Shown: positions 50,387 to 63,096 of the stretch, piece by piece
Numbering within the stretch: the stretch's first letter is position 1
How the letters are laid out: each line of letters begins with the position of its first letter
Source of the DNA: Penelope pileata
Lineage: Eukaryota; Chordata; Aves; Galliformes; Cracidae
Length of the DNA stretch: 64,000 nt
Assembly: GCA_013396635.1 (NCBI GenBank)
Contig: WBMW01005087.1
Location: 1-64,000, forward strand
Direction of reading: 5' to 3'
Notes under the pieces: model-generated
Told to the model about the DNA's origin: nothing
Databases searched by the model: none
What the model saw: only the letters and a program-made list of their open reading frames with translations
Program-made: the position numbers and the translations under genes

Positions 50387-52792
50387 TTCTGGCAAATCGA
50401 AAAGACCAAATGCAAAAGTACCCACATTATGTTGGAGCAGAGCAGGTTTTCTGGCGTTTTAGAGCTTTCTGCTTTCCTTAATCCTTTTAAATGTGCATTG
50501 CAAAGTGTTTTAGCTTGTCATGTAGAAAAAATAAAAGCACTTCAGTTAGAAAACAGCAAAATGAAAAATGAGAATGGCTGCCATTTTTATTTTCATTTAT
50601 TTTCCTTTTTATTTCTTCCTTTTAAAACAATTTGATGGGAACGGGTGAATCAAATTTTCATGTTTTGATAAATAAAGCTCTGATCATAAATTTCGCTCAC
50701 TTCATTCTGAAATTATGCCTATTGTAAGAAATGCCATGTGGTGCATTAAAGACAGTATCTCTTTTAATCTCTTTTAACAGGACTTAGGTCCTTTCTCTTC
50801 ACAATCTTTATTCTAAAGCATCAAATGTTAATACGCAAGAGGGAAGGAAAGTAAGCAAAAAAAATTGAAATGCAAGTAAAACATTTCAAGTGCTGTGTAG
50901 CATGCCTGAAGACTCTCTCAATTGCTCATTATAATGGTGTGTTGGTGTTTCGAGTTCATGGGAACTATCAAAAGGCAGTAATTTTCTTTAGATCTGAGGT
51001 CTCTACTTTCTTGCCCCTACAGTCACAGGACAATAAATAATAATAAATAATCACAGAAAAAGAAAAAAGCTGCATTTGCTAAGATTTGGATGGATAGCCC
51101 CAACCATCTCCCTACATTCTCAGCTCAGAGTTTTCTGTAATACCTTCCATGGTATGAAAACACGCTGTGATCACAATCCACTGGATACCATTTTCTCCCC
51201 AGTGATCTGGCTGCAGCCCCTGTATCCTGCTGGGTCTGGGCAAACTGTCCCAGAGACCTTCAGGTCTGGTCCCCAACCGCAGAACCGTGGTGCTCACAAA
51301 TGCTCTGAGCTGCCACCGGGTCCCACATCTGGCCTGAAGACCTTTGCCATTTTTGGCCTCAAGCTGTATGGCTTAATAGCATGAAACAATCATGATGGAA
51401 AATCTGAACCCTAGCGTACCTTGGTTCAATGGCACTGAAAGAAAATAGGCAACAAAACAGCCAGCTGCATGCAGGCTCTCTAGGGACCTTTAAAGGAATA
51501 TTTAAGGATTATTAGGGATCTTTTAATAAAGAAATATATACAACATAGCAACATACAGTGCTGCCAAAAATGTAAATAAGGGCAATTGTAAGGAAAATTA
51601 TATCCCTGGAATACACATAAAATATGTTTTGCATTTTATTTCAAGTTAAAAAAAATCTATTTGAAAAGAAAAGCTATCCATTGCTTCAATTCTTCTTTTC
51701 TATGTGATTTAAAAATGAGTTTTATTCTGAATTTTATAGAGGAGAGTGTGGAGGGATCTAGGGTAAAGTGAAATATCTGAGTAGACTTATACTTTCTCTT
51801 CTGCTCAAGATGATAGACAATGTACAAAATTATGTTGCCAAATTCAAATTAACTAAGCTTAAGTAAAAAAAAAATGAAAATCTGAAGCTCCCATGCCTGC
51901 CAAAAGTTAGACTACCTTGTCCAAGTCAATTATTTCAGGATACCCATCTGGTCATAGCTTGTGCATCGAAGTGTAGCCTCTTGGATTCTTACCACTCCAG
52001 TGAGTAAAAATGAAAATAAAAGCAAGCAGAAGAAATCCCAGGGGACTGAAGCTTCAAGGGGCGAAAAATTGGTGCTTCTTGCTTGCCTGTCTCTTTTCCA
52101 GCTTCCTGCCCCTTTCGGCGTGTGAGAAAGACGAGCAGAGTTTGTGCGCTTTGGAAACTCGATAGGAGGCAGCAGCTGATCTTCCCATCACCAGCCTAAA
52201 AATAATCCACTCCAGGGCTTGGAGCTGCTTCGCTAAGTGGAGGAAAATCCTGCCACCGGGATGATATTGATCACATAGCACAACCGAATGAAAATTGGGG
52301 TTGGTATTTTGGTTTTGTGTTTGCAAAGGTAAGCTGCAGAGTTTGCTCTAACACCCAGCAGGCGAGCGGGGCATGCAGTGACCCCCCCGTCGTCCCCACT
52401 AACAGCCTCCTCCTCCTCCCTTTATATCTGTGGGACAGGGCTGCTCCTTGTTCTTTCCTGGGATTACGACTCAGATCTGTTTTCCTTTTCCTTTTCCATT
52501 CTCAGGCATTCTCAGGCTTTCCAGTCCCCTACCGCTGATGTTTTCTTTGCTGCTGTGCGCAGGGTTCTGTTTCTTTTTTTAAACTGTCCTGTCTTAGCAT
52601 GTGTAGTCATAGGTTTTGCAGCAGGCAGCGTAGCATGTCGATGCTTGAAATTGCATTGAGTTAAGGAGCTTACCAAAAAAGAAAAAGAAATGTCTTGGAT
52701 GTGTGATAGTGCTGCTGATGTTAGTGTGCAATGCTTTTCAGTGTCAGTACCGCATTTAGCTGTTTTGCTGTTGGGATTTTCTCTGTGTTTGG

Positions 52793-52862
52793 GGCCTGAT
52801 CCAAAACGTGCTGAAGTCAATGGGATTCTTTGCACTGGCTTTAGCGAGGTTTGGATCAGGCT
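52793..52862. mobile_element. Ancient palindromic MITE-like repeat
   Basis: The arms GGCCTGATCCAAAAC and GTTTGGATCAGGC are inverted copies about 70 bases apart outer edge to outer edge, with AAGTCAATGGGATTCTTTGC between. I recognise the GGCCTGATCCAAA...GAAGTCAATGG pattern from a short palindromic repeat abundant in turtles and crocodilians; here it is decayed. The family name was not recalled. Confidence 0.6.
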
Positions 52863-53399
52863 GCTGGTGTACGCCAGCGAGCGATGTAAATGCCGACAAC
52901 TATCTGAAGTAATTCATCACCTTAGGGCCCAAGGTAACTGGGGTAGTGCTTAGCATGGAGGCAGGGTATATCTAGGGCAGTTGGTCACAGCTGAAATAGA
53001 AATGAAAAGGAAAACAATATTTGGTACTGGACCATTTGGGATAAAAGAGATTTTAAATGGGCAGTGCTTTTTTGCCACTGTCTTAGAAGTACTCTTTGCA
53101 AATAATGCTTATCTATAAATTACAGGTTCCATTAGATCAGGTGTTTTTAGGGAGGTAAAAAAATAAACCAATAGGTTTATATCTGGAAAGGAAAAAGATC
53201 CAGAAAAAGGGCACTAACTTAAAATCTGTGGCAAGTTAGCTCATCTAACCTACAAATTCGTAATTTGATCTTTGGTAAAGTTTTCTCTATGAAATTCAGG
53301 AAGGAAAGAATAAGTCTTGCTTTTGTAATGACTCCATTATTCAGAAATTAAGAACCAACTACTTTTGCAAAACGCCGAGTACTTTCTCCATCCTGCATC

Positions 53400-53486
53400 T
53401 CTATGTGTACACATACCCATATATATGTTATATATGTAAACTTGTATATATGCATATATGGGCATATAATGCACATTATATATAAG
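53400..53486. repeat. TATA/ATAT-rich microsatellite
   Basis: Irregular TATA, ATATGT and GCATAT units in a row; simple low-complexity DNA. Confidence 0.75.
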
Positions 53487-53677
53487 ACAAAAAAAAATTA
53501 TGAACTGAGACCCAAGTATGCTCTGTAAGCTGATATATTTTAATTGGGAAGTGCAGTTATTGATTTTTTTTTTAAGTATAGGCAGCAGAAATACTGAAAC
53601 AAACACTTTTCAAAAGTTTCATATTTTGCCCAAGTATAGTCCACCTGAGGACTGTACTTATCCTCTTTTCTTTACAG

Positions 53678-53717
53678 TCATATCTTGCAGAGCGTGCAGA
53701 ACAAAGTGATAATCCAG
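53678..53717 (+). other. Candidate 40-nt non-coding 5' exon of ABCC9
   Basis: Bounded by a strong pyrimidine tract and acceptor (CCTCTTTTCTTTACAG) and a consensus donor (CCAG|GTAAGA). On the same strand, 6 kb before the first coding exon of ABCC9. No other support, so it may be a chance pair of splice signals. Confidence 0.25.
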
Positions 53718-56227
53718 GTAAGATAAAACTCTTGAATATGAATATTGGGCTTTTAAGCCCAATTTAAAAGACCCTAAGATAATTAAAATGTCTTTAACCA
53801 GAATTCTTACAATTTTGCAGTCAGTGAGGATGTTCTTGTTGTTTTTATGAAAATTTAGATTATCTACCACTTTCCCATTGTATTCTTTTCTATAGCTTAG
53901 GTAAAATATATCTCAGGAACTGACTATATAGCTTAAGAATTCCGTGTTTAAGTTTGTTAAAATTTGATTTGTGTTTAGGTTAAATGCTAGATCACATTCA
54001 TGCTTAATACTTTGTCCTTTTTCTTTCTTCTTCCCAAAATGCTTTTCTTATTCAGAGTATTTGTTCCTGAAACTCTTAGGTACTGATTTCTGTTTAGTAT
54101 ATTATGATGTCTGTACACCTTAACCCAGAACTCAGTTTGCCAGTGATGGAGATTTTAGGGTGAAAATGTAAATGCTTAAAGGGCATAAGCTTTTTTAGCT
54201 ATTTCATTGCAGGGTGAGCTGCTGTTCAGATAGTTCACATCCTCATTAAATTAAACCAACAGGGAATCAGATTCCCAAATGAAGTCAAGGAGAGCTGAAA
54301 CTCTCTGTCCACTGGCACCATCATGGACCCATCCTGCTGACTGTTGTTACAGTTCCTCTCCTCTGCAAAGTTTTGCTCTTTGCTTTAGCTTGCAGCTGGC
54401 TGCTCAAAAAAGGCTGTTTTCAAGGGGAGAATGAAAAAACACCCCTGAAAATTTGAGACTAGTTCTAGTATTTGTAAAGACTGAGGTTAAAGTGAGTGAT
54501 TTGTCATTAATTTTGAAGGACAAAGGCCTCCAGTGTACAAGAGATAAAACAAAAATTACCTGCTGCTTGGCACCCTTGCTGCGGTGCTGAATGTAGCTGG
54601 TACCCTCAGATAGCAGGCACTTGTTATCAAAAGATCTTTATCACATTACTGTGTTTCCCCTGGTTGAAATGCTAGGTTAAACATAGTGTGCTTGGCAACA
54701 TTATTATGAAGTATAACATTCCTGCTATAATTAGTAGTGAAGCAAATGTGTAATGATGTACTCACTTAGGTGCAATCAGCCCTGAATAATTTGGTGGCCC
54801 CTTGCATTCAATGGAAAGAGAAGTTATCTCTGGGAAAACCAATTTTTGATAATAGCTATGACTATTGTTGTCTTTTGAATTGAATGTATGAGGATCTCAA
54901 CAGGTATCCTGGAAAGCTCCTGCTACCTGATGAGCAATAGTGGTCAATAATTTCAGTCAGCCAACAAATTTCAAAACAACTTGTGACCCTTTTATCTGTC
55001 CCATCCTGAACAATGATGTTTGGGTCATGCATTTTGTTGTTTTAAACTGGCTGTTGGGCTGCATTTATTGCAACCGTTGCTGATCAGTAGACAAAGCTAT
55101 CTGCCCGTAAATAAGTCTTCAGCCCCGAACATTACAAACAAATCACAAGCTTAGAAAAAAGGTCTTGGTAATCTGTATGGGAAGAAGAGGGCTGTATGCT
55201 TTCCATTGGCTGTCACTTCCTTTGGGACACATAGGCAAAGATCTGCTGAGAAACCAGTGGGCATTTTCTTATGGCTCATGGGTCCCAGAGTTTGTCTTGA
55301 CTGAGGTAACACTGAAATTGAAGTATGGCAGCTGCCACAGCTTAACTCTCATCTCATCTCAGGCTTGCAACAAACAGGAATTCTTATCTAGGAAACAGTA
55401 TCTTGGTGATAGAAATCAGTTAATTCTGAGAGTGAGTTAATATTTGCATGGCTCCCCATTGCGCTGTGTGGAGCGCAGTGAAGCAGGTGGCTGCCTAGAG
55501 CAGCTCCTGTGGTGATAAGCACCTGGCTTTGCTGTGCAGTTCACCTGGGTACAGTTCCAGGAAGAGAAGCATGGTGCTGCTGCCAGCATCACCAAGGTAG
55601 AGGTGACAGGCAAGTGTAAGAGGGCAACTGCTACTGGGGAGAGTGATAACCTTTTGGAGTTGCAGCAACCCTTGCTTTTCTCTCCACCACCCCGTAACGA
55701 CAGAAATTTCTTCAAATCTCTCCTCCTGCGGCTCTGTAGCCCAGCTTTTCCTCTATGATCTCTCCTTGCGTACACTCTGTAGTGTGAAAAGTCTGTCTCC
55801 ACGTCTTTGGTAAGGAGAAGAGTCAGATTTAGCTGCACTGTGCAGAAAGCTTGACTTAGCTCTATGTTCTGAGTTGCCTAGAGCTGGTCCCAAGACCTTC
55901 AGCATGGCTGTTCATTAGTGTTAGACTGTTCAGTGTGTACTCTGTCTTGGCATTGACACAACTGGTGTTTGTGAAAAATATAAAAAGTCTTCAGTGAATT
56001 TAGTTATGTACTTGCATGATGTTCAGCACCAAGTGAAACAGCACTTTCTCACATAGGCAATATGCCTCTATTCACCTCTCTACACATCTAGTTATGACTG
56101 AAACCTAGCATAGACGTGTTAGAGCCAATGGAAGAGAAGTCTAATTATTATTAAGGAGTCAAAATTTTATCAGTGATGGGTCATAAAAATGTGTTATCTT
56201 CTTTTCTAAATCTAACTGTAGATTTTA

Positions 56228-56580
56228 AGAAGGCTCCAGGGAAACCTCATTGTGGCCTTTCAGTGCTTGAGGGGAGCTTATAAACAGGAGGGGACCAACT
56301 TCTTACACGGGCAGATAGTGATAGGACAAGGGAAAATGGCTTAAACTAAAAGAGGGGAGACTTAGATGTTAGGAGGAAATGTTTTACTCAGAGGGCGGTG
56401 AGGCACTGGCACAGCTGCCCAGAGAAGCTGTGCGTGCCCTATCCCTGGAGGTGTCAAGGCCAGGTTGCATGGGCCCTGGGCAGCCTGACCCAGTAGGTGG
56501 CAGCCCTGCCCATGGCAGGGGGTGGGACTGGGTGGGCTTTGAGATCTCTTCCAATCCAAACCATTCTGTGATTCTATCAT
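56228..56580 (+). mobile_element. CR1 LINE 3' fragment
   Basis: Carries CTCCAGGGAAACCTCATTGT, GGGCAGCCTGACCC and GGCAGCCCTGCCCATGGCAG, and ends CCATTCTGTGATTCTATCAT. 5'-truncated and non-coding. Confidence 0.95.
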
Positions 56581-59500
56581 TTTGATGAGTTTTAGAAGTA
56601 GGCAAAACTGTAAATTTTCATGTTATTTCTAAATTTCATGTTCTTCCATTTCACATTTTTCTTCTATGAAAAGAAATCTTATGGTATTACAGAACAGGAA
56701 AGATAGAGCCTTTTCACTCTGCTTTTTGTTGGTGATTTGCAGTCAAGATCTTCCAAACTGCCTTTATTTCCAAGCTCAGCTTTTTGAGTGAAAAACTTCA
56801 AAGATACATCTGTGTATCTCCAGGAAGGAAGGAAGGATCACCACAATATCATTGTTTCCTACAGTCCTTATCTATTCTGCTCCCTGTCACTGCCATACTG
56901 CACTAGATGTGTGTCTTGAAATGGATGCTGCTAAAAAGGGAAGTTGTTGCTGAAAAGCACTTTATGAGGCCAAATCACAAGCTATATTGGGTCAGCACTG
57001 CGTCATGACACTGATAGGAAAGCTTTAATAGATTTCAAGCCTGTGGAGCGTTAATAAAGGTGGTCACTGGATGTGCTGACCAATGGTGAAGCATTTTCTG
57101 ATTTCAAAACGTCGGAATTAATTGTCAGTTACCTTATCTCATTTCATTGACAATGCAATCTTTTTGATTGTATGGTGGGGTTTCTTTTGTTTGTTTGTTT
57201 ACTTTTTGATGAAGTCACCAACCTGGATTCTCTCATTTTAAGTGAAGAAAATTAAATTTACCTACTTTTTTTTAAAACGAAACTGTAAAAAACTGAATAG
57301 GCCACTTACTTATGCCTACCCTTGAAAATGATCACCAGTATGGTGGGTACTGTCTTCATAGATTGATATTAATGATAGGACCAGATTCTTTCCTCAGCCC
57401 TACCATAAAGGACAGTGTTTTTTAAAATAGTGTACTGTCAGATATACTTCTTCCCAAAACTGGGCACAACAAAAATGCTATGAATCTTTATTGAGAGCTT
57501 CTAGGGACTGTCATTTGAGGTATGAGATGAAACGTCTACAAACTGGTGGTTAGGTCCTAGCTAGGAGAAAGCACTCTCCATGTAGTTAATGGTGCATTCT
57601 TCCATGGGAACATCTACTTGTCTGGACTCCATCTCCCTTCCAGAAAAATGGAAAAAAATCAACAGTTTCTCTTAGCTTCTCTTGGACACAGTTATAATCC
57701 TTTCTCCTAGATTTATTTTTGACTATAAGCCAAAAGCTACAATGGAAGTCAGTGATTCAGTCCTCAGTGGAACCCAGAATCCCCCCTGACTTTCAGTACC
57801 AGCCCAACCACTAGACCACAATAGCATCTTATGCTCTCTCAGAAAAGAGCCCTATTTGTGGGAAAGGGAGGAAAATTCCCAGCAGAACTCCCTTGGACTT
57901 CTGACCTTCGATAAAAATGAGGAAACAACACTTCTGATTTTCAAGAGATTATCATTGCCATTACGTTACTCTTAAAGGAGACATGTCAAGGTTTTACAAA
58001 CTAAAAACAAACAACCTCCTTGAAGTATTTTTTTTAAGTTCCGCATTTCTTCTGTTAATAACTCCTCAGTCTATTTGGAAAGAATCCATGCTAATATAAC
58101 ACCTACTTTTCATTATTAATCTTTTACAATTTTGAATATAGTTTATATTAAAATATATTGACAGTTTGATAGTGGTTGTATCATGCTATCCATTCTAGGG
58201 AATGGGCCAAATTATCCATCAAATTTTGTTCTACTGAAAATTGAGTGAGTAACTCATCAGCTGTTGCACCACAGTAAGTACATGCATTCATTTCTGCAGG
58301 CTGTGGTCTGCCATATAGGTCTGAGTTATGCTTAACTTCTGATAAATCTCAGCCCATGAATCACTGATATATTTGGGAAAGGGGCTGCATTTATCACCTT
58401 CTTTTCAATGAAACTCCTTTAGAAGTTTAACTGATGTATTTCAACATGGATTATGCTTTCTGGACCCAGCAAAAAGCTCTCTAAAATCAGAAATGAGATT
58501 TAGCAGAAGTTCAAAGTGCCTCTTTGAACTCTATTCTTTTGAAGATCTTTACGTTTATGTACTCTCTAAGGGAGTACATGAGTGATTTATGCTTGCCTTG
58601 TTATGCTTACCTTTTTTAAAAAAGTAAACTCATAAAACAAATCTGAACTATTTGAGGAAAAAGGAAAACATTTTTCTCCATTGAGCTAACTTTTTTAAAA
58701 AAACATTATTTGTGTATTTTTTGCATGTATTTGTTCTGATTCCACAAAAGTCAATAATGACAATGGTATTACAAAAAGATTCGTTCACCAAAGTATACAA
58801 CATACTTTGCTGAATTAAAGGCGTTCTTTCCATTTAGTAATGAAATTTGGATAAGCGTTGCAAGAAAATAAGTTTACACAACTTATTCTACAGCACCAAG
58901 GAAATGTTTTGGTTTGATCTTCCTGTGAAGAAGAATTAATAAATGAATAATGCACAGGTTGATAAAAGCCAGAAACTGGCCATAGCTCTAGGTCATGGTA
59001 TGGCCCACAGGTCCGCACGTATGAATGCCTGAGTTTATCTTAGTGTACAAAAATAATCTCATAAGAAATCATGGAAGCCAGAGACTGGCTTAGATGAGGC
59101 TAAGCACGTGCATTAGGATTTGCAGGATCAAACATAAATTCTGATTTACTGCCTATGCAATCTTCAGTACAACTCACTTTGATTAAGAGTTTGGTGCTTT
59201 ATCTGGTGTGACTAGTGTATGTGACCTTTGTTGTTGCATGGGACAGTGGAAAAATACAGAATGTTAGTGGATTCAAAACTTCCAAATCACAAATATCAAA
59301 GGTTCAAACTTGCACTGAAAATGTAGTGCAACAAATTATACGAACAGCGAAGTTGTACAGAGTTCATCAAAGAAGCAGCAACACACAGAATTCAACTAAT
59401 ATGAATTTGAGTTTCCTTATTAAAATTTTTTTCAAAACTTTCTTGTTTCAGCCTAACACTTGTGCATATAATGAACAACAGAAGACATTGAACAGTGTAT

Positions 59501-59739
59501 TTAATGAATGTGTACTCATCCAATATATTTAATACAAACACAGCCTTCATTCTAATGCACTTATACTTGAACAGGTCCCAAAGTATTTTCAAAATACAAC
59601 TAATTTATTCTCTGTCAGATGTTGAGTGTGCTCCTCATGTAGCTAATTTATTTCACATTTAGCTAAAAAAAAAAAATGCTAGCTGTCTTGGTAGCTAACT
59701 TGTGCTTCCACACATCTCTTAAATTCTTTTTTTTTGCAG
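56581..59739. other. Unrecognised DNA upstream of ABCC9
   Basis: AT-rich sequence without recognised exons or named repeats. Probably ABCC9 5' flank or first intron. Confidence 0.45.
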
Positions 59740-62700
59740 TAGCCAGATCTTCTGGAAGCAATGAGGCTCGCATTTTGTGGTAACGACAATGCTTCAGCGT
59801 ACAACATCACTGCTGGTGTCCTTAGAAATGTCTGCTTTGTGGATGCTCTCAACTTGGTTCCCCATGTCTTCTTGCTTTTTATCACCTTTCCAATTTTGTT
59901 CATTGGTGAGTTATTTAATGAAGCTGTACAATCCTACAAATACTTGAGCATGTATTTAAACTCAGTCATGTTTTTGTGTGCTTGGAGGCTTGAGTTTCAA
60001 AGTATTAGGTGCTTTGTATTTACTAATTTTAAGAAAGAAAAGAAAGAATGGCTTGACACAGAGGAGCTGAAGCAAACCCACTTGAAACAGTGGGAATTTT
60101 AGATACAAATCTATAAACAGGAGGGAAACCAACTTTTCAAAAGGGTAGACAGTGATAGGACAAGGGGGAATGGTTTTAAGCTGAAGGAGGGAAGGTTTAG
60201 ACATCAGAGGAAAGTTCTTTACCGAGAGAGGTGAGGTGCTGGCACAGGCTGCCCAGAGAGGTTGTGGATGCCCCAACCCTGGATGTGTTCAAGACCAGGT
60301 TGGATGGGGTCCTGGGCAACCTGATCTAGTGCCAGATCTGGAGGTTGGTGGCCCTGCCTGTAGCAGGAGGATTGGAACTTGATGATCCTTGGGGTCCCTT
60401 CCAACCCAGGCCATTCTATGATTCTATGGTTCTATGAAATCTAAAGTAAGTGACATGGGAAGATGCATGGGAACCAGAGAAATCAGTTCCAAATGCTTTG
60501 CAACTTCTGTCTGGGAAAGCTTTCTTCAGATGTGAAATTAGCAACTTGCAATCTTTGCTATTATTAGATGCTAGAAGTGAGTCTGATTTTCCTTGAAATT
60601 ACGCAAATTTCAGAGAATATCTTGGATATGAGGCTAGGAGAAGTACAGGAATATTTCTTTCCTTTGCCAACATTTAGAAACAAAAGAAGAGCAAAGGAGA
60701 TGATCTTTCCTCATGGAAATGAAAATCAGAAATGACAAATCTCTCTCAAATAATTTAGATCAATGGAATGGCTCTAATTTATATACTCTTGTAAAAAAAC
60801 CCATTTAAACTAGTTCTTTAATGATGATTTTTCTCCATTGCTGCCTCTTTGTCCTAGTTATATGCAGCGATAAAATAAATACAATTTAATATTTTTTCAG
60901 GGCTGTCAAATGATGCTATTCTAAATGATCATAGTGTATGAACACAAATAACTGTGAAAAAAAGGCAATAAATATTAATAAAAAATAAGTATTCTGACAA
61001 CAACATGAGAAATGACATGTCACTTTTTCCATGTTAATTTCATGATGTTACATACTGACACAGTAATACATTTCTTCCATGAGGAAGATTTTAATTTGGG
61101 ACTATATTTGAACTAGAGATACAAGGACTTAAACAAAATGAATCCAAAGTGATTGAATAACAGGCTACAGGAACCTGTGGGCTAAGACTATGTGTTACTA
61201 GAAATCAAAGATATAACAAGATCCATTGACAGAAAGCTAATTAAGTAATTAGACAAGGGAATAAGAAACAAATTTTAACAGAAGAATAATTAAAGATGGG
61301 AAAACAAACAAGCAACAAACAAAAAAACCCACAAGGGTAGTGGAGGACTCTCTCCAACAGAAATTCTTGCAACAGCACTGAATCTTTCTTTGAGATAATT
61401 TGTGAGTCATCCTTGAATTATGGGGTGTTCTGCAGAAATGTTTGATTCAGTACAAGGTCTGAAGGCAGACAATCTTTTGAACATTTTGTGATATGCATCG
61501 ACTTGTAGCGGGCTCTTTTAATATTTTGGCAGGTGTTAGTCAATTATTTTTGAAACAGCATTGTGGCCACTGAGAATTTACTTTGTTTTCTAACAATTTT
61601 ATGAAAAAAATATGATACCTTAAATTGTACAGAGTATATGAATGTATACAATTATTTATTTTCTATTTTGTGCCATGTTGTCTGGACTAATAGCTGTTGG
61701 ACAGAACCTTAAGAGCCAGCTGGAGTCCACAAGCTTGACTGAATCCAAAATTAAAAGTTGGTGATGAAACTTGTGCAGAATTATGAGCAAAAGGACATAA
61801 GAACGAAAAGCAGCTTGCAAGAGACAAAGATAGGAGCAAGGTCAAAGAAGGCCTTATTAGACTGGGAAAATCTTTGAACCCTATAGAGGGCATTTGAGAT
61901 AAACAGAAGAGAGAATATTTTTGTCCTGCAGTACTTTTTATATTAAACAAGGATGAAATTGTGATAATGTGACAGTTTCCAAGAACGAATAAACATGAAT
62001 TATTGTTTATGTTTCCGAGTCTCCTGATGAGCATTATGAGATATGTGTGTCCCCCCTTGGGAGGGGATTTGGAACTAGGTGATCTTTAAGGTCCATTCCA
62101 ACACAAACCATTCTAGGATTCTGTGATGTGTGTAGCAAATCCACATCCTCAATTTTAAATTCAGTTCTGCAGTTACTGAAATACTGATGCAAAGCTCACT
62201 ACCCTCATTAAACTTCTGTTTTGCTTTGTTGCTTGATTTCCCCTAAATTTGCTGTTCTTGGGTTCCTCTTCATGCCTCAGGAAGTCCATCAGTGAATTTC
62301 AGAATTTGCCTTACAGCCTCCCTCCATGATCTTGTAGCTCTTCTGTGCTGATTAGACTGTGAAGAATCACCTATGGCTTAGAATAGGGAAGAAATAACCA
62401 GATCTGTGGCTGGCTGTATGATAACCTTCCTCCTTCACTACTGTTATTTTCCAGGCTGGGGAAGCCAAAGCTCCAAAGTCCAGATTCACCACAATACATG
62501 GCTGCACTTCCCTGGGCACAACCTGCGGTGGATCCTGACATTCACCCTCCTGTTTGTACATGTGTGTGAAATAGCAGAGGGCATAGTTTCTGATACGTAA
62601 GTGACAGTGATGGGTGGATAGCCAAGCTAATTGAATTTGTCAGTTTTCTCTGTTATCATGTGATATGCTTGCTGGTAAGGTATAAAAAACTTTCTTCTCA

Positions 62701-63096
62701 AAAAAAAAAAAAAGATGGAGCATCATTTCAGTAACTCCAGATTTCAATGAGATGATAAAATGATTGTTCTTAGCACATTATTATTCTCCTGTCAAGCTAT
62801 AACAGCCAGTAAATATTGACAGAAGTTAATGCATTCACATGGAAAAAAACCCACCTTTTTATCACTAGGAAAGTCGTATTTGTCCTCTTAGTTACATTGG
62901 CAGAACACCTAGGAATGTTAACAGTGGTGAATAAAGACACTGAATTCACTAATTCATACTTCATTTATTTTCAGACAAATGAAATCTCGTCATCTCCATC
63001 TCTTTCTACCAGCTATAATGGGATTTGTGGCTGCCACTGTATCCATAGTCTATTACCACAATATTGAAACATCTAATTTTCCAAAGTTACTTTTGG
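59740..63096 (+). CDS. ABCC9: ABCC9 (SUR2), first three coding exons, partial
   Basis: Sulfonylurea receptor 2, the ABCC-family regulatory subunit that surrounds Kir6.1/Kir6.2 pores to form ATP-sensitive potassium channels of heart, smooth and skeletal muscle. Coding: 59761-59905, 62455-62596 and 62975-63096 (136 codons plus one base; full protein about 1550 aa). The start ATG lies 22 bases into an exon whose acceptor is TTTTTTTTTGCAG. Visible features of TMD0 are Cys6 and Cys25 (disulfide pair in SURs), an NAS glycosylation sequon at Asn10, and three membrane segments: VPHVFLLFITFPILFIG (34-49), WILTFTLLFVHVCEIAEG, and PAIMGFVAATVSIVYYH. HVCEIAEGIVSD and NIETSNFPKLLL favour SUR2 over SUR1 (ABCC8). 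The nucleotide-binding domains lie beyond the window. The gene is divergent from CMAS, as expected from human 12p12. Confidence 0.95.
59761..59905 (+). CDS. ABCC9: ABCC9 coding exon 1
   Basis: Residues 1-48 plus one base; N-terminal extracellular segment and first TMD0 helix. Donor GTGAGT. The non-coding exon part begins at 59740. Confidence 0.93.
60106..60436 (+). mobile_element. CR1 LINE 3' fragment in ABCC9 intron
   Basis: Starts near AAATCTATAAACAGGAGGG, runs through GGCACAGGCTGCCCAGAGAG and ends GGCCATTCTATGATTCTATG. 5'-truncated; same sense as ABCC9. Confidence 0.95.
62050..62129 (+). mobile_element. Short CR1 3' tail in ABCC9 intron
   Basis: Only the last about 80 bases of CR1 remain, ending AAACCATTCTAGGATTCTGT, before the second coding exon of ABCC9. 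Confidence 0.8.
62455..62596 (+). CDS. ABCC9: ABCC9 coding exon 2
   Basis: Encodes WGSQSSKVQIHHNTWLHFPG through CEIAEGIVSD, nearly identical to vertebrate SUR2. Acceptor TTTTCCAG, donor GTAAGT. Confidence 0.95.
62975..63096 (+). CDS. ABCC9: ABCC9 coding exon 3
   Basis: Encodes QMKSRHLHLFLPAIMGFVAA to ETSNFPKLLL, the third TMD0 helix. Acceptor TTTTCAG, donor GTAAGT at 63097. The next exon lies outside the window. Confidence 0.94.

Larger units (their letters stand above)
49613..52791. other. Intergenic DNA with simple repeats
   Basis: Apart from a G-rich tract and an ATTT repeat (listed separately), no gene was recognised. The portion from about 52050 to 52440 is somewhat more GC-rich and could be promoter-proximal to ABCC9. 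A donor-like CAAAG|GTAAGC at 52328/52329 would fit a non-coding first exon, but this is weak. Confidence 0.4.
52863..56227. other. Unrecognised DNA upstream of ABCC9
   Basis: No coding exon recognised. If ABCC9 has non-coding 5' exons upstream, this would be its first intron. A 133-codon minus frame at 55437-55838 has no family features. Confidence 0.45.
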
